Assembly: GCA_018806915.1 (NCBI GenBank)
Contig: JAGKQI010000049.1
Span: 1,178,001-1,242,000 of the forward strand
Length of the DNA: 64,000 bases
Origin: Phytophthora colocasiae
Lineage: Eukaryota; Oomycota; Peronosporomycetes; Peronosporales; Peronosporaceae
Direction: 5' to 3'
The position numbers and the translations under genes are program-made. Under the pieces are notes generated by a model. That model worked only from the letters and a program-made list of their open reading frames with translations, was not told the DNA's origin and ran no database searches. Shown piece by piece: positions 8,264 through 18,089 of the stretch (position 1 is its first letter; every line of letters starts with the position of its first letter).

Positions 8264-10456
8264 TTATTTATCGTCTCGAAGGTAAACTATACGCTTCGCA
8301 CTGACCGCCGCAAACACAAATATCTTTTGGATCAGGTGGCTGTCGAGGTGGAGGAATGTGTCATTCACTGGTGTACTGTGTCCACGCACAACGCTGAGGA
8401 ATGCCAGACGACAGGGAAGCGACAACTTCTCCTTCTCGATGCTAAGCGTTTCGTGGTGGTGCTTCTGGAACGCAGCAGCATATTTGTCGACAAGTGCTGG
8501 ACTCACCAATAATTCCATGTACATGAGCTTGTCGTTGGTCTTGAGGACATCCAGAAATGCTTTGACGTTGTCCTCGGTCACTGGGAACTCCCATTTGTCG
8601 GTACACAGACACAACTCTCGGATACCATTGGCGAGTTTACTCTGTGGATCCGCTAGTGTCATAGCAAAACGAGTGATCACGTGAGCTGTAGCGTTGGCGC
8701 ACGATAGACCCAAACAGCGGATACTAGCGTTGCCCCTCTCAGTTTCGTTCATTAAAGTTTCCAAGTCAATCTGTACGCCGTCCAAATAGAGTTGATCTAG
8801 GTTCGGACACGCCTTCAACAACATCTGAATGTCCATAGTACCAAATATGGAGTTTTGGATCAAAATCTTGGTCAAGGAGCGTCCGACGAGGCTTAAAAAC
8901 CGAGTCAAAGCAGTCATACTTAATTCCGCATTGCTATCAATCGAGAGAGAAAGCGAAGTGATCCCATTGTGAGGCCGGTTTGGCATTTTTGAAGCATCTT
9001 CCGACGTTTTACGAACGTTTGTCGACGAAATGACGCCAATTCCACGTCCAGGGATCAGCACATGAACCAAGCCGCCTCTGTCGTCCTGAAGTAAGCGGAA
9101 TGTTAAGTCATCGGTTGTTTCCAGTGTTGCAATCTCCCTTGGGCTCATGATTGACTTTTTAACACCCACGGATGTTCCTTTAGGGACGAAAACGTACTCG
9201 ATACGATTCCCATCAGCGGCGTTTGGAGCTTGACCAGGCTCTGGAACGTTCGTAGCTAGCACCTCAGCAATCGCATCAACATCTTCAGTACTTAGTTGGA
9301 CGCCCGTCAAGTTGACTTCTTGAATAGACGAGCGAGATGCAGCACTAAATAGTGCGTATGTAAGCCAACGCCAACGCTTCGAACGTTGCACCGGTGTAAG
9401 CGAGCGAAATGCTCCATTAACTGTGAGTTTCTTCACCTCGGAAGCTTCAGCCAAAGACGAACAGAGTCCAAAGAAGGTCTGATCGTCCATTCCAAACATT
9501 GGAATGACAACAGACTCTATTGTAGATCGACGAACGATTGGAGAATCTTTTAGTTTCGTCACTGATCTCCCATAGAAAATAGTGTTGAACAGCATCCCAC
9601 AGCGCTCATGGGCTACGAGATCTCGTGAATGCACTTCACCTGGACGGACGAAATTCTGTAATTCCTGTTCGAGTGACATCTGCAGCTCCGAGATGTTCAA
9701 ACCAGACGTACTTAGCATCGAGAATACCACGTCAGGTAAGTCTCTAGACACTGATATTGTACCAAGACACATTTGCACCGACTCCGGTTCGTACACGAAG
9801 TAGTGTCCGTCCGCAGTCCCGTTCTCTTCAATTGTCAATGTCGTAAGTTGTTCGTTGTGTTTGCGAACGTCATTCAGCGTCTCTAGTAGAGAAGTTAGAT
9901 TGGCGGACAACACTGGCTGGCCTAAGTTCCAGAAATCTAAGAATTGCAGAGCGTACGGGATCTTCCTCCACCGTTTAATCAGCTCCTGTCGACCACGATG
10001 TCTCTGTAAAATGGTAAAAAATGCATCCTGAAAGCCTTCACTCGTGCGATCTCCGCAATGCATTGGATGTCGAGGTAAGAAGAACTGGCGAATCGTTGCG
10101 GATGGCAACATGGCGCTGTATCTCAAATGTTCCGAGTCGAACCTGAGCATGAACCCTGAAGCGAATTCTCCATCCCATTGGTCTTCATCAATTTTAAGGC
10201 CACAACGTTCCATTAGTACGAGTTTCCGCGCTTCATTGTCGACAATAGCCAACAAACTGAGCAATTCCAGAGCTTCTCGCAAAATTCGAACGTCCGAAGC
10301 TTCTCGGTTTACAACCGCCATGAAAGACGGAGGAGGACGAAGTGAGACCCACCAGTATTCACCCAGCGCCAAGTTGTCTGTCGATTGACGTTCCATGGCC
10401 AACCGGCCACGTAACACGGAGCACCAAGGCTCAAGGAAGGCGAATTCCTCGGTCAT
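8264..10456 (-). CDS. LRR-like oomycete family protein
   Basis: The protein has 730 residues, begins at an ATG and is intronless. It is a full-length paralogue of the 15832-17994 gene; both begin with a block containing (E/Y)PWC.VLRG.L and EY.WV, then IREAL.LL...AIVDN. The middle holds a conserved WRWLTYALF segment. The C-terminal half has leucine-rich segments (ACPNLDQLYLDGVQIDLETL) and ends in a helix similar to its paralogues. No signal peptide or membrane segment is visible. It is convergent with the LEA-like cluster (244-bp gap). It is probably a cytoplasmic interaction protein; function unknown. Confidence 0.8.
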   Translation of the reverse strand: MTEEFAFLEPWCSVLRGRLAMERQSTDNLALGEYWWVSLRPPPSFMAVVNREASDVRILREALELLSLLAIVDNEARKLVLMERCGLKIDEDQWDGEFASGFMLRFDSEHLRYSAMLPSATIRQFFLPRHPMHCGDRTSEGFQDAFFTILQRHRGRQELIKRWRKIPYALQFLDFWNLGQPVLSANLTSLLETLNDVRKHNEQLTTLTIEENGTADGHYFVYEPESVQMCLGTISVSRDLPDVVFSMLSTSGLNISELQMSLEQELQNFVRPGEVHSRDLVAHERCGMLFNTIFYGRSVTKLKDSPIVRRSTIESVVIPMFGMDDQTFFGLCSSLAEASEVKKLTVNGAFRSLTPVQRSKRWRWLTYALFSAASRSSIQEVNLTGVQLSTEDVDAIAEVLATNVPEPGQAPNAADGNRIEYVFVPKGTSVGVKKSIMSPREIATLETTDDLTFRLLQDDRGGLVHVLIPGRGIGVISSTNVRKTSEDASKMPNRPHNGITSLSLSIDSNAELSMTALTRFLSLVGRSLTKILIQNSIFGTMDIQMLLKACPNLDQLYLDGVQIDLETLMNETERGNASIRCLGLSCANATAHVITRFAMTLADPQSKLANGIRELCLCTDKWEFPVTEDNVKAFLDVLKTNDKLMYMELLVSPALVDKYAAAFQKHHHETLSIEKEKLSLPCRLAFLSVVRGHSTPVNDTFLHLDSHLIQKIFVFAAVSAKRIVYLRDDK

Positions 10457-10615
10457 TGTCTTGGATCTTGGAAAGTCTCGGAATGGTGGGATATCTCGCT
10501 GATTTGCAAGGTTGGAAAACTGTTGGATACAAACGCCAAGTCTTTTACATACAAGGAATCAAGAGGATGAGCGCTACTAATGATGGGAATGCTGCTTGGT
10601 GTCTTTGTCTCGGAT

Positions 10616-13600
10616 CTACATAGACGATTGCTTGTCATCGGTTGGTGATGGAGGCTCGGATGTTGGGATGTGGGGCAGTGGCAGCTCCTCCTCGTCCGCC
10701 GCATGGGATGACGTCGGACTTGTTGGGTAAAGGGCGTAAGCCGTCAATGGGTCCTGGTCGTTCAGCACCGTGTGAAGGCGAGCGAGCGCTGGGTTCGCAC
10801 TCGCCGGCATCGACAGCCAATGGACATGCTGAGCAGTGGACACTATATCTGCAAACGTCTGGTGCTCCACGGTCACTTCAACCATACTGGGGGATCGGAC
10901 AGGCACATACTGGACTTGCTCAACGGTCTCGACCTCTTCCGTTGACGTCACCACCTCGGCTTCCTTGGCCTCTTGGACCTGGGTCTCTTCTTGAACTACT
11001 TGGACCTCCTCAGTCACGGTGGTCTCCTTCTCTACTTGAATCTCTACTTTCTCGGTCACTTGAACCTGCTTCACCTCTTTCACTTCGGTTGTGGTCACCA
11101 CCCCGGAGGATTGCACTTCCTTCGTCGTCGTCACTTCCGACATCTCCTTCACTGCTTCGACCACTTGCTCGGCTCCCTGCACTACTTCAGTCACAGCTGT
11201 GTCGCCCTCCCTTGAGCTTTGGACCACGACAGTCTCATTCACCACTTCCAAATTCGTGGTAAGAGCAATATCTTCGCTAGCCGAAGATTGTTCGACAGTT
11301 TTCGTCTCCACGGTCACTGCCTCGGCTTCAAGCCCAGCCTTCTCCACAGCTTCAGCCTCAAGTCGGGCCTTCTCAGCAGCTTCAGCTTCTAGGCGGGCCT
11401 TCTCGGCGGCCTCGGCCTCAAGCCTAGCCTTCTCAGCAGCTTCAGCTTCTAGTCGGGCCTTCTCTGCGGCTTCAGCCCTAGCCTTCTCAGCAGCTTCAGC
11501 CTCAAGTCTAGCCTTCTCTGCGGCTTCAGCCTCAAGTCTAGCCTTCTCAGCAGCTTCAGCTTCTAGGCGGGCCTTTTCTGCGGCTTCAGCCCTAGCCTTC
11601 TCAGCAGCTTCAGCCTCAAGTCTAGCCTTCTCTGCGGCCTCGGCCTCAAGCCTAGCCTTCTCAGCAGCTTCAGCTTCTAGTCGGGCCTTCTCTGCGGCTT
11701 CAGCCTCAAGCCTAGCCTTCTCAGCAGCTTCAGCTTCTAGGCGGGCCTTCTCTGCGGCTTCAGCTTCTAGTCGAGCTTTTTCAGCAGCTTCAGCATCAAG
11801 TCTAGCCTTCTCAGCAGCTTCAGCTTCAAGTCTAGCCTTCTCTGCGGCCTCGGCCTCAAGCCTAGCCTTCTCAGCAGCTTCAGCTTCTAGGCGGGCCTTC
11901 TCTGCGGCTTCAGCTTCTAGTCGAGCTTTTTCAGCAGCTTCAGCCTCAAGTCTAGCCTTCTCAGCAGCTTCAGCCTCAAGTCTAGCCTTCTCTGCGGCCT
12001 CGGCCTCAAGCCTAGCCTTCTCAGCAGCTTCAGCCTCAAGTCTAGCCTTCTCAGCGGCTTCAGCCTCAAGTCTATCCTTCTCTGCGGCCTCGGCCTCAAG
12101 CCTAGCCTTCTCAGCAGCTTTAGCCTCAAGTCTATCCTTCTCTGCGGCCTCGGCCTCAAGCCTAGCCTTCTCAGCAGCTTCAGCTTCTAGGCGGGCCTTC
12201 TCTGCGGCTTTAGCCTCAAGCCTAGCCTTCTCAGCAGCTTCAGCCTCAAGTCTAGCCTTCTCAGCGGCTTCAGCCTCAAGTCTATCCTTCTCTGCGGCCT
12301 CGGCCTCAAGCCTAGCCTTCTCAGCAGCTTTAGCCTCAAGTCTATCCTTCTCTGCGGCCTCGGCCTCAAGCCTAGCCTTCTCAGCAGCTTCAGCTTCTAG
12401 GCGGGCCTTCTCTGCGGCTTTAGCCTCAAGTCTAGCCTTCTCAGCAGCTTCAGCCTCAAGTCTAGCCTTCTCAGCGGCTTCAGCCTCAAGTCTATCCTTC
12501 TCTGCGGCCTCGGCCTCAAGCCTAGCCTTCTCAGCAGCTTCAGCTTCAAGTCTAGCCTTCTCTGCGGCCTCGGCCTCAAGCCTAGCCTTCTCAGCAGCTT
12601 CAGCTTCTAGGCGGGCCTTCTCTGCGGCTTTAGCTTCTAGTCGAGCTTTTTCAGCAGCTTCAGCCTCAAGTCTAGCCTTCTCAGCAGCTTCAGCCTCAAG
12701 TCTAGCCTTCTCTGCGGCCTCGGCCTCAAGCCTAGCCTTCTCAGCAGCTTCAGCCTCAAGTCTAGCCTTCTCAGCGGCTTCAGCCTCAAGTCTATCCTTC
12801 TCTGCGGCCTCGGCCTCAAGCCTAGCCTTCTCAGCAGCTTTAGCCTCAAGTCTATCCTTCTCTGCGGCCTCGGCCTCAAGCCTAGCCTTCTCAGCAGCTT
12901 CAGCCTCAAGTCGAGCCTTCTCAGCAGCTTCAGCCTCAAGTCTAGCCTTCTCTGCGGCCTCGGCCTCAAGCCTAGCCTTCTCAGCAGCTTCAGCTTTTAG
13001 GCGGGCCTTCTCTGCGGCTTCAGCTTCTAGTCGAGCTTTTTCAGCAGCTTCAGCCTCAAGTCTAGCCTTCTCAGCAGCTTCAGCCTCAAGTCTAGCCTTC
13101 TCTGCGGCCTCGGCCTCAAGCCTAGCCTTCTCAGCAGCTTCAGCTTCTAGGCGGGCCTTCTCTGCGGCTTCAGCCTCAAGTCTAGCCTTCTCAGCAGCTT
13201 CAGCCTCAAGTCTAGCCTTCTCTGCGGCCTCGGCCTCAAGCCTAGCCTTCTCAGCAGCTTCAGCCTCAAGTCTAGCCTTCTCTGCGGCCTCGGCCTCAAG
13301 CCTAGCCTTCTCAGCAGCTTCAGCTTCTAGTCGAGCTTTCTCAGCAGCTTCAGCCTCTAGACGAGCTTTCTCCGCGGCCTCGGCCTCCAGGCGAGCCTTT
13401 TCTTCAGCCAGTTGTTTTGCCCGTTCAAGCTTTTGTCGCTCCATCTCCGCTTGCTCCTCCATCTCTTTTTGCTTTTCCTTCTCTAAAGCCTCGAGTTTTG
13501 CTTTTTCTGCTGCAACGCGGATGCTTACTTCGCTCTCGGGCACAATAAAGGTATCAATGGTACGCTTGGTTGGGGCTGCCATCGCAGCCTGATTCTCAAA

Positions 13601-15598
13601 GCGTTCTTTCTCAGCAGACACTCGAACGCTCGCTTCGGTGTCCGGCACAATGAATGTGTCAATCGTACGTGTGGTCTCTTTGACCAATTTCTCAGGCGTC
13701 TCGAACCTAGCCTTCTCAGCAGACACGCGAACGCTGGCTTCATTTTCAGGGACGATGAAGGAGTCAATCGTACGCTTGGTCTCTTTGACGAGCTTTTCTG
13801 GTGTTTCAAATCTTGCCTTCTCTGCAGACACACGGACACTGGCTTCGTTCTCGGGGACAATGAACGAATCGATTGTACGCTTGACGGTGGTGGCAAACTT
13901 GTCATTGCTCTCAAACTTGGCCTTCTCAGCCGACACGCGAACACTTGCTTCGTTATCTGACACAATGAAAGAATCAATCGTACGCTTGACAGGGGTGAGG
14001 AACTTGTCCTTGTTCTCGAACTTGGCCTTCTCCGCAGACACACGAACGCTCGCCTCACTGTCAGACACAATGAAAGAGTCAATAGTGCGCTTCACTGGAG
14101 TGGACGTGTTAGCCTTGTTTTCGAACTTGGCCTTCTCAGCAGACACCCGAACACTGGCTTCATTGTCAGCAACGATAAAAGAGTCGATTGTACGCTTGAC
14201 AGGAGTGGAAGTGTTAGTGTGATTCTCGTATTTCGCCTTTTCAGCAGACACACGAACGCTTGCTTCACTGTCTGCAACGATAAAAGAGTCAATTGTCCGG
14301 GTAACAACTGAATTCGAACGCTTCGTTTCAAAGCGACTTGCAATGCCTCGTACGTTCGGGCTCTCTTCAGTTGCAGTGGTGTGGCGACGATTACGCGGTT
14401 CTGGAGTGTGTTCACCCTTGAGAGACGCCGCCCCAGTAGGCTTAGTAGGTGTACTAAGGACCTCAGTTGAAGCCTGCGCAACTTCTGCAGTGACCGGCTC
14501 CTCAGTCTCGTTTGTAATAGCTACCTCAGCACCAGCATTGCTTTCCTTGCGAGTCTTCTGGGCCTCTTCAGCAGCAGCGCGTTTTTTCTCTTCTGTTTCC
14601 TTAGCGAGCTTTTCCTCAGCTTCTTTAGCCGCTTGCTTCTCCTTCTCTAGTGTCTCGTACTTCTGCTTCTCTGCACCAACCCGAACGCTCTTCTCCGTCG
14701 GGAAAAAGCTTCTTACCGTACGGAAAGACAAGTTATCCAGCGACTGTTCTGCCTTCTTTTCAAAGCGACTAGCCATGCTGCGAACGCTAGACATAGCAGA
14801 GCTCTTCTTGGACAACTTGGCTGGAGACTTCGGTCGTTCCTTGGCTTCTGCTTCCTCTTTAGCACGCTGAGCCACCTGCGCATTGTACTTCTCTCTCTCT
14901 GCACTGACAGAGATACTGCGCTGCTTCTCCGAAAAGAACTCGCGCTTGGTCCGGAACTTGAGGCTCTCCAACGGGTCATTCTCTTCCTCGTGAGCTTCCA
15001 TATGGTGCACCACTTTCTTCACAGGAGACGATCCACTCAGGTCCAATTTAGCAGCCGACGGAGTGCGATGAGTCTGCGGAGGAGCTTCTTCATGGACTTC
15101 AAGATGATGCACGATCGTGCTCACAGGAGACGGCGTCTTCAGTTCCAATTCAGCAGCCGAATCCGTGCGGTGCGCTGTCGCCTTGTCCGAGAAGCGTGAG
15201 ATCACGCTCTTAGGTGGCGTCTTCTCCGACTCTGGCTCATCCTCCACAGGAGAAGACGACATTTCCACCTCACTATTGGCAGAAATGGCTATAGTCTCCG
15301 ATACGTTAACTTCTTGGGATTCTTTATCAGCAGCAGCCAGTTCGGCCAGGTCCACTTCTGCCTCCTTGCTGCTCTCCTCAATAAAGGGCTCTTCTCCTGC
15401 GAAATCCTCAGTCTTAACGCTCTCTCCGTCCACAGAGCTGCCTCGTGTAGCTGCCACCGAGTAGTCCACGTCCACGGAGGCGTCGTCACTCTCTTCTACC
15501 GCCTCATTCTCTTCCGTTTCCACGTGGATGACCTTCCCCTCTGTCTCAAGCTGCTTGTCCGTCTCACTAGTCGTCACATCCTTCGCTGGAGTCGCCAT
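10616..15598 (-). CDS. giant repeat-containing coiled-coil protein
   Basis: The protein has 1660 residues and starts at the ATG at 15598 ([12 protein letters not shown]); upstream in-frame sequence has no ATG. Regions: an acidic, Ser-rich N-terminus; two VHH(L/M)E.HEE blocks; ten 25-30-residue repeats of the type RTIDSFIV..[15 protein letters not shown] (two degenerate first copies, roughly residues 240-720); about 68 copies of [10 protein letters not shown]; then a Val/Glu/Thr-rich tail and a Pro/Ser-rich end. A very long single alpha-helix or coiled coil is expected from the [10 protein letters not shown] array. It could be a cytoskeletal or structural scaffold; no enzyme motif is seen. Unequal exchange in the array should make its length vary between isolates. 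Confidence 0.85.
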   Translation of the reverse strand: MATPAKDVTTSETDKQLETEGKVIHVETEENEAVEESDDASVDVDYSVAATRGSSVDGESVKTEDFAGEEPFIEESSKEAEVDLAELAAADKESQEVNVSETIAISANSEVEMSSSPVEDEPESEKTPPKSVISRFSDKATAHRTDSAAELELKTPSPVSTIVHHLEVHEEAPPQTHRTPSAAKLDLSGSSPVKKVVHHMEAHEEENDPLESLKFRTKREFFSEKQRSISVSAEREKYNAQVAQRAKEEAEAKERPKSPAKLSKKSSAMSSVRSMASRFEKKAEQSLDNLSFRTVRSFFPTEKSVRVGAEKQKYETLEKEKQAAKEAEEKLAKETEEKKRAAAEEAQKTRKESNAGAEVAITNETEEPVTAEVAQASTEVLSTPTKPTGAASLKGEHTPEPRNRRHTTATEESPNVRGIASRFETKRSNSVVTRTIDSFIVADSEASVRVSAEKAKYENHTNTSTPVKRTIDSFIVADNEASVRVSAEKAKFENKANTSTPVKRTIDSFIVSDSEASVRVSAEKAKFENKDKFLTPVKRTIDSFIVSDNEASVRVSAEKAKFESNDKFATTVKRTIDSFIVPENEASVRVSAEKARFETPEKLVKETKRTIDSFIVPENEASVRVSAEKARFETPEKLVKETTRTIDTFIVPDTEASVRVSAEKERFENQAAMAAPTKRTIDTFIVPESEVSIRVAAEKAKLEALEKEKQKEMEEQAEMERQKLERAKQLAEEKARLEAEAAEKARLEAEAAEKARLEAEAAEKARLEAEAAEKARLEAEAAEKARLEAEAAEKARLEAEAAEKARLEAEAAEKARLEAEAAEKARLEAEAAEKARLEAEAAEKARLEAEAAEKARLEAEAAEKARLKAEAAEKARLEAEAAEKARLEAEAAEKARLEAEAAEKARLEAEAAEKDRLEAKAAEKARLEAEAAEKDRLEAEAAEKARLEAEAAEKARLEAEAAEKARLEAEAAEKARLEAEAAEKARLEAKAAEKARLEAEAAEKARLEAEAAEKARLEAEAAEKARLEAEAAEKDRLEAEAAEKARLEAEAAEKARLEAKAAEKARLEAEAAEKARLEAEAAEKDRLEAKAAEKARLEAEAAEKDRLEAEAAEKARLEAEAAEKARLEAKAAEKARLEAEAAEKARLEAEAAEKDRLEAKAAEKARLEAEAAEKDRLEAEAAEKARLEAEAAEKARLEAEAAEKARLEAEAAEKARLEAEAAEKARLEAEAAEKARLEAEAAEKARLEAEAAEKARLEAEAAEKARLDAEAAEKARLEAEAAEKARLEAEAAEKARLEAEAAEKARLEAEAAEKARLEAEAAEKARLEAEAAEKARAEAAEKARLEAEAAEKARLEAEAAEKARLEAEAAEKARAEAAEKARLEAEAAEKARLEAEAAEKARLEAEAAEKARLEAEAVEKAGLEAEAVTVETKTVEQSSASEDIALTTNLEVVNETVVVQSSREGDTAVTEVVQGAEQVVEAVKEMSEVTTTKEVQSSGVVTTTEVKEVKQVQVTEKVEIQVEKETTVTEEVQVVQEETQVQEAKEAEVVTSTEEVETVEQVQYVPVRSPSMVEVTVEHQTFADIVSTAQHVHWLSMPASANPALARLHTVLNDQDPLTAYALYPTSPTSSHAADEEELPLPHIPTSEPPSPTDDKQSSM
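11335..13395 (-). repeat. 30-bp coding tandem array with 210-bp higher-order unit
   Basis: There are about 68 copies of a 30-bp unit coding for [10 protein letters not shown], including several 21-bp units that lack the LEA codons. Copies fall into variant classes, and 12061-12270 and 12271-12480 form a seven-unit (210-bp) block repeated with a single base difference. This is a higher-order repeat like those seen in satellites, here inside a gene. Confidence 0.9.
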
Positions 15599-15831
15599 GA
15601 CGGCCAGTTCCTCTCCCCCGCGCTGCAAGATCAATACTGACGGACGCGACGTTGCGGCGTGATGTGTTTTTGTCCTATTTTGACCAATCAAAAGAGAGAA
15701 AATCTACAACAGTAAAAAGGTGAGCTACAATTCCCAATGTGGCAATGTGGCGATGCAAATTGAAGCGCTTCCACGTGGCAAAAACGTTCCTGTATAAACG
15801 CAAGCTTTTTATTATTAAATTTATTATAAAG

Positions 15832-17994
15832 TTAGTCATCGAAATGAATTGTGACGGCTCGAGTAGCACAAGTCGATGCAAATTCCAGAATGATGGTCAG
15901 GACACTGTCGTCCAGTGCATTTGCAGCGGAATTTGTATCCTTATCGTCTCGCATTGCGCTCAAGAATGCCACTTTAGCTGCTAGCGAGACTTTATCTTTC
16001 ACCACTGGTAAAGGTTCCCCGTGATGTTGCTGAAACAACTCGTGGTAAGTGATCTGCAATTCTGGGCTGATACCGAGGCTTAGATACGTGAGTTTTCGGT
16101 TGGTTATCAGCATGTCCAAAAAGGCTTGGACATTGGCTTCGTCGATGGTGCAGAATGCCTCGGAACCGGATAACCCGAGCTCTGATATGTGCTTGGCAAT
16201 GTGACTTGAAGGCGACCCTATGGCTCTTGCCAGACGTGTGATCTGCTCGTTGATAGAGAAGACATTCACGAGTCCCAGACAGTTCAACTTCAAGTTAGTC
16301 TGCTCAGCTTCCATGCAAAAATCACTTGGGTTGACGAGTTCGATACCTTCAAGAAACAGGTCTGTCAGTTGGGGGCAGGCTTGACTGATGGAAGCCATGC
16401 TGATCGGGTACAATCCCACAGCGTAAAGAGCGAGGGAGTGTAAGCGAGAACCGACAAGGTGGAGGAAATCTGTAAGTACTTGACCACCATCTTCGCCAAA
16501 GTGCATTCCTAGAGCCAGAGTCAATGCCTTGAGTCCAACAAGTGGATCATCTTGGCGCTTTCGCTGCTGTTGTCCAACTTGATGCAGTTTATCAACTCGA
16601 ACTATGCCAAAGCCTGGCAATACCACGTCGACATGATCGCTTTCACTGTTCACAATGTGGAGCCATGAATCTCTTTCTAGCAAGAGTGATCCCAACCGAA
16701 CTTCATCGCCATTTCCTTGTTCTGGATAGACAAGTGTGAGCTCCGTGCCTTCGAGGAAATACCCAACATCATCGTGTTTCCAATCTTGAAGATTCAACAT
16801 GTTCTCCTCGCGCGCGATTTCATTTAGAGTTGCAGTTGGTGGGGAGTTGGCGTGAATCGTTGTAGCGATTGCCAACGTGTCTTCGTGTGTTAACTGAGCT
16901 GCAGTAATGAGCGCTCTAGCCACACTTGACTCTGTATTTGTCCTGAAGAGTGCATACGTTAGCCATTGCCACTTCCATTTCCTTACGTCTGGTGCATCAG
17001 ACATGTGAAAGACGCCATAAAGTCGAAGATGCGTCGTAACTGAAGCAGAAGCGATAGCGGAACACAATGCTGCAAATTGCCAGTCATCACAGTCATGACA
17101 TCCAACGGACAGCGTCTCGACACCACATTGGCCAGCATCAACAACGGATTGCTCCCCTCTGACATGGCCACACACCACCGTTTGCAAAAAGCGCCCCACA
17201 CTCTCTTGCATTTGTCCACAGTTCTCAGCAGTAGCTTTCTTCATCGAAAACGCAAACAGCGAGAACGGCAGACCAGAACTCAGTAAACTCGTCAGTCGCT
17301 GAGTGAGAGACCACGAGATGCTCACTCCTCCCACATCCAAGCGAATCGAATCCAGATCCAGAGGTAGCAAAGCATCGACTCTTGGCTCACCACGCATAGC
17401 TGGAAGGATTCTGAGCATCGCGTTAAGATCGCGTAGATGCGTTTCCAACACCATATCTGGAAGTGTCAAGAGCTCGAACTGCAGCTCAAACCGGATCACA
17501 CTGTCAATGGATCGAGTCTTCCCCCGTGACGCTTCCAGCTCTGCCAAAGTTCTTCTAGCTTCCAAATACTCATCACTTCCACGTAGATCACCGGCTGACA
17601 CAAAGAACCGTTTGCACACTGCACCAGGTGACACCGCGCCAGGCTCCACGAACTTCTCATTGAACACGAAACGAAACTTCGGGTGCAGCTCGCAATCGAG
17701 CGGTTGGTCATCTTCATCCCTTGGGACTCGATATTGCTGCACCAAAAGAGCTCTCCACGCAGCATTGTCCACAATTGCAACTCTAGCGAGCAAATCCAGC
17801 GCTTCTCGAATCCGTCGGAGAGCGTTGGCATCAGCCTTATCAGGAGAGTGCGGCAGTCTCACAACCACCCAGTGATATTCCCAGCGTGCTGAGTTTTCGG
17901 CTGTGCGACCTTCCAGATGCAATTTGCCACGCAGGACACGACACCACGGATACAAGAAGGCCCACAGAGCAGGAGGGGCAGCGTCAATTGCCAT
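15832..17994 (-). CDS. LRR-like oomycete family protein
   Basis: The protein has 720 residues, starts at an ATG and has no introns. It is a third member of the family at 2-1813 and 8264-10456, sharing the N-terminal PWCRVLRGKL block, IREALDLLARVAIVDN, WKWQWLTYALF in the middle, and leucine-rich segments (ACPQLTDLFLEGIELVNP) before the C-terminal helix. No signal peptide, membrane segment or catalytic motif is visible. It lies downstream of the giant coiled-coil gene on the same strand, with a 233-bp gap. Function unknown. Confidence 0.8.
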   Translation of the reverse strand: MAIDAAPPALWAFLYPWCRVLRGKLHLEGRTAENSARWEYHWVVVRLPHSPDKADANALRRIREALDLLARVAIVDNAAWRALLVQQYRVPRDEDDQPLDCELHPKFRFVFNEKFVEPGAVSPGAVCKRFFVSAGDLRGSDEYLEARRTLAELEASRGKTRSIDSVIRFELQFELLTLPDMVLETHLRDLNAMLRILPAMRGEPRVDALLPLDLDSIRLDVGGVSISWSLTQRLTSLLSSGLPFSLFAFSMKKATAENCGQMQESVGRFLQTVVCGHVRGEQSVVDAGQCGVETLSVGCHDCDDWQFAALCSAIASASVTTHLRLYGVFHMSDAPDVRKWKWQWLTYALFRTNTESSVARALITAAQLTHEDTLAIATTIHANSPPTATLNEIAREENMLNLQDWKHDDVGYFLEGTELTLVYPEQGNGDEVRLGSLLLERDSWLHIVNSESDHVDVVLPGFGIVRVDKLHQVGQQQRKRQDDPLVGLKALTLALGMHFGEDGGQVLTDFLHLVGSRLHSLALYAVGLYPISMASISQACPQLTDLFLEGIELVNPSDFCMEAEQTNLKLNCLGLVNVFSINEQITRLARAIGSPSSHIAKHISELGLSGSEAFCTIDEANVQAFLDMLITNRKLTYLSLGISPELQITYHELFQQHHGEPLPVVKDKVSLAAKVAFLSAMRDDKDTNSAANALDDSVLTIILEFASTCATRAVTIHFDD

Positions 17995-18089
17995 GCTTCG
18001 TCAAGGGATCAGGTAATTCAGCCAATGAGATCCTCGTATGAGCTGGTTCATCAGGTTCTTATGGTATTTTTCTGCTTCTTTTCTCTCAT

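Noticed and set aside
11335..13395. Regular 30-bp repeats resembling a CRISPR array
   Set aside because: Units are contiguous, without spacers, and code for a regular protein repeat in a eukaryote.
11091..13592. 833-codon plus-strand open frame rich in Ser, Ala and Phe, opposite the giant repeat gene
   Set aside because: It is produced by the 30-bp repeat having no stops in the antisense frame; it has no independent start context or domain, and the minus-strand protein is clearly the coding one.
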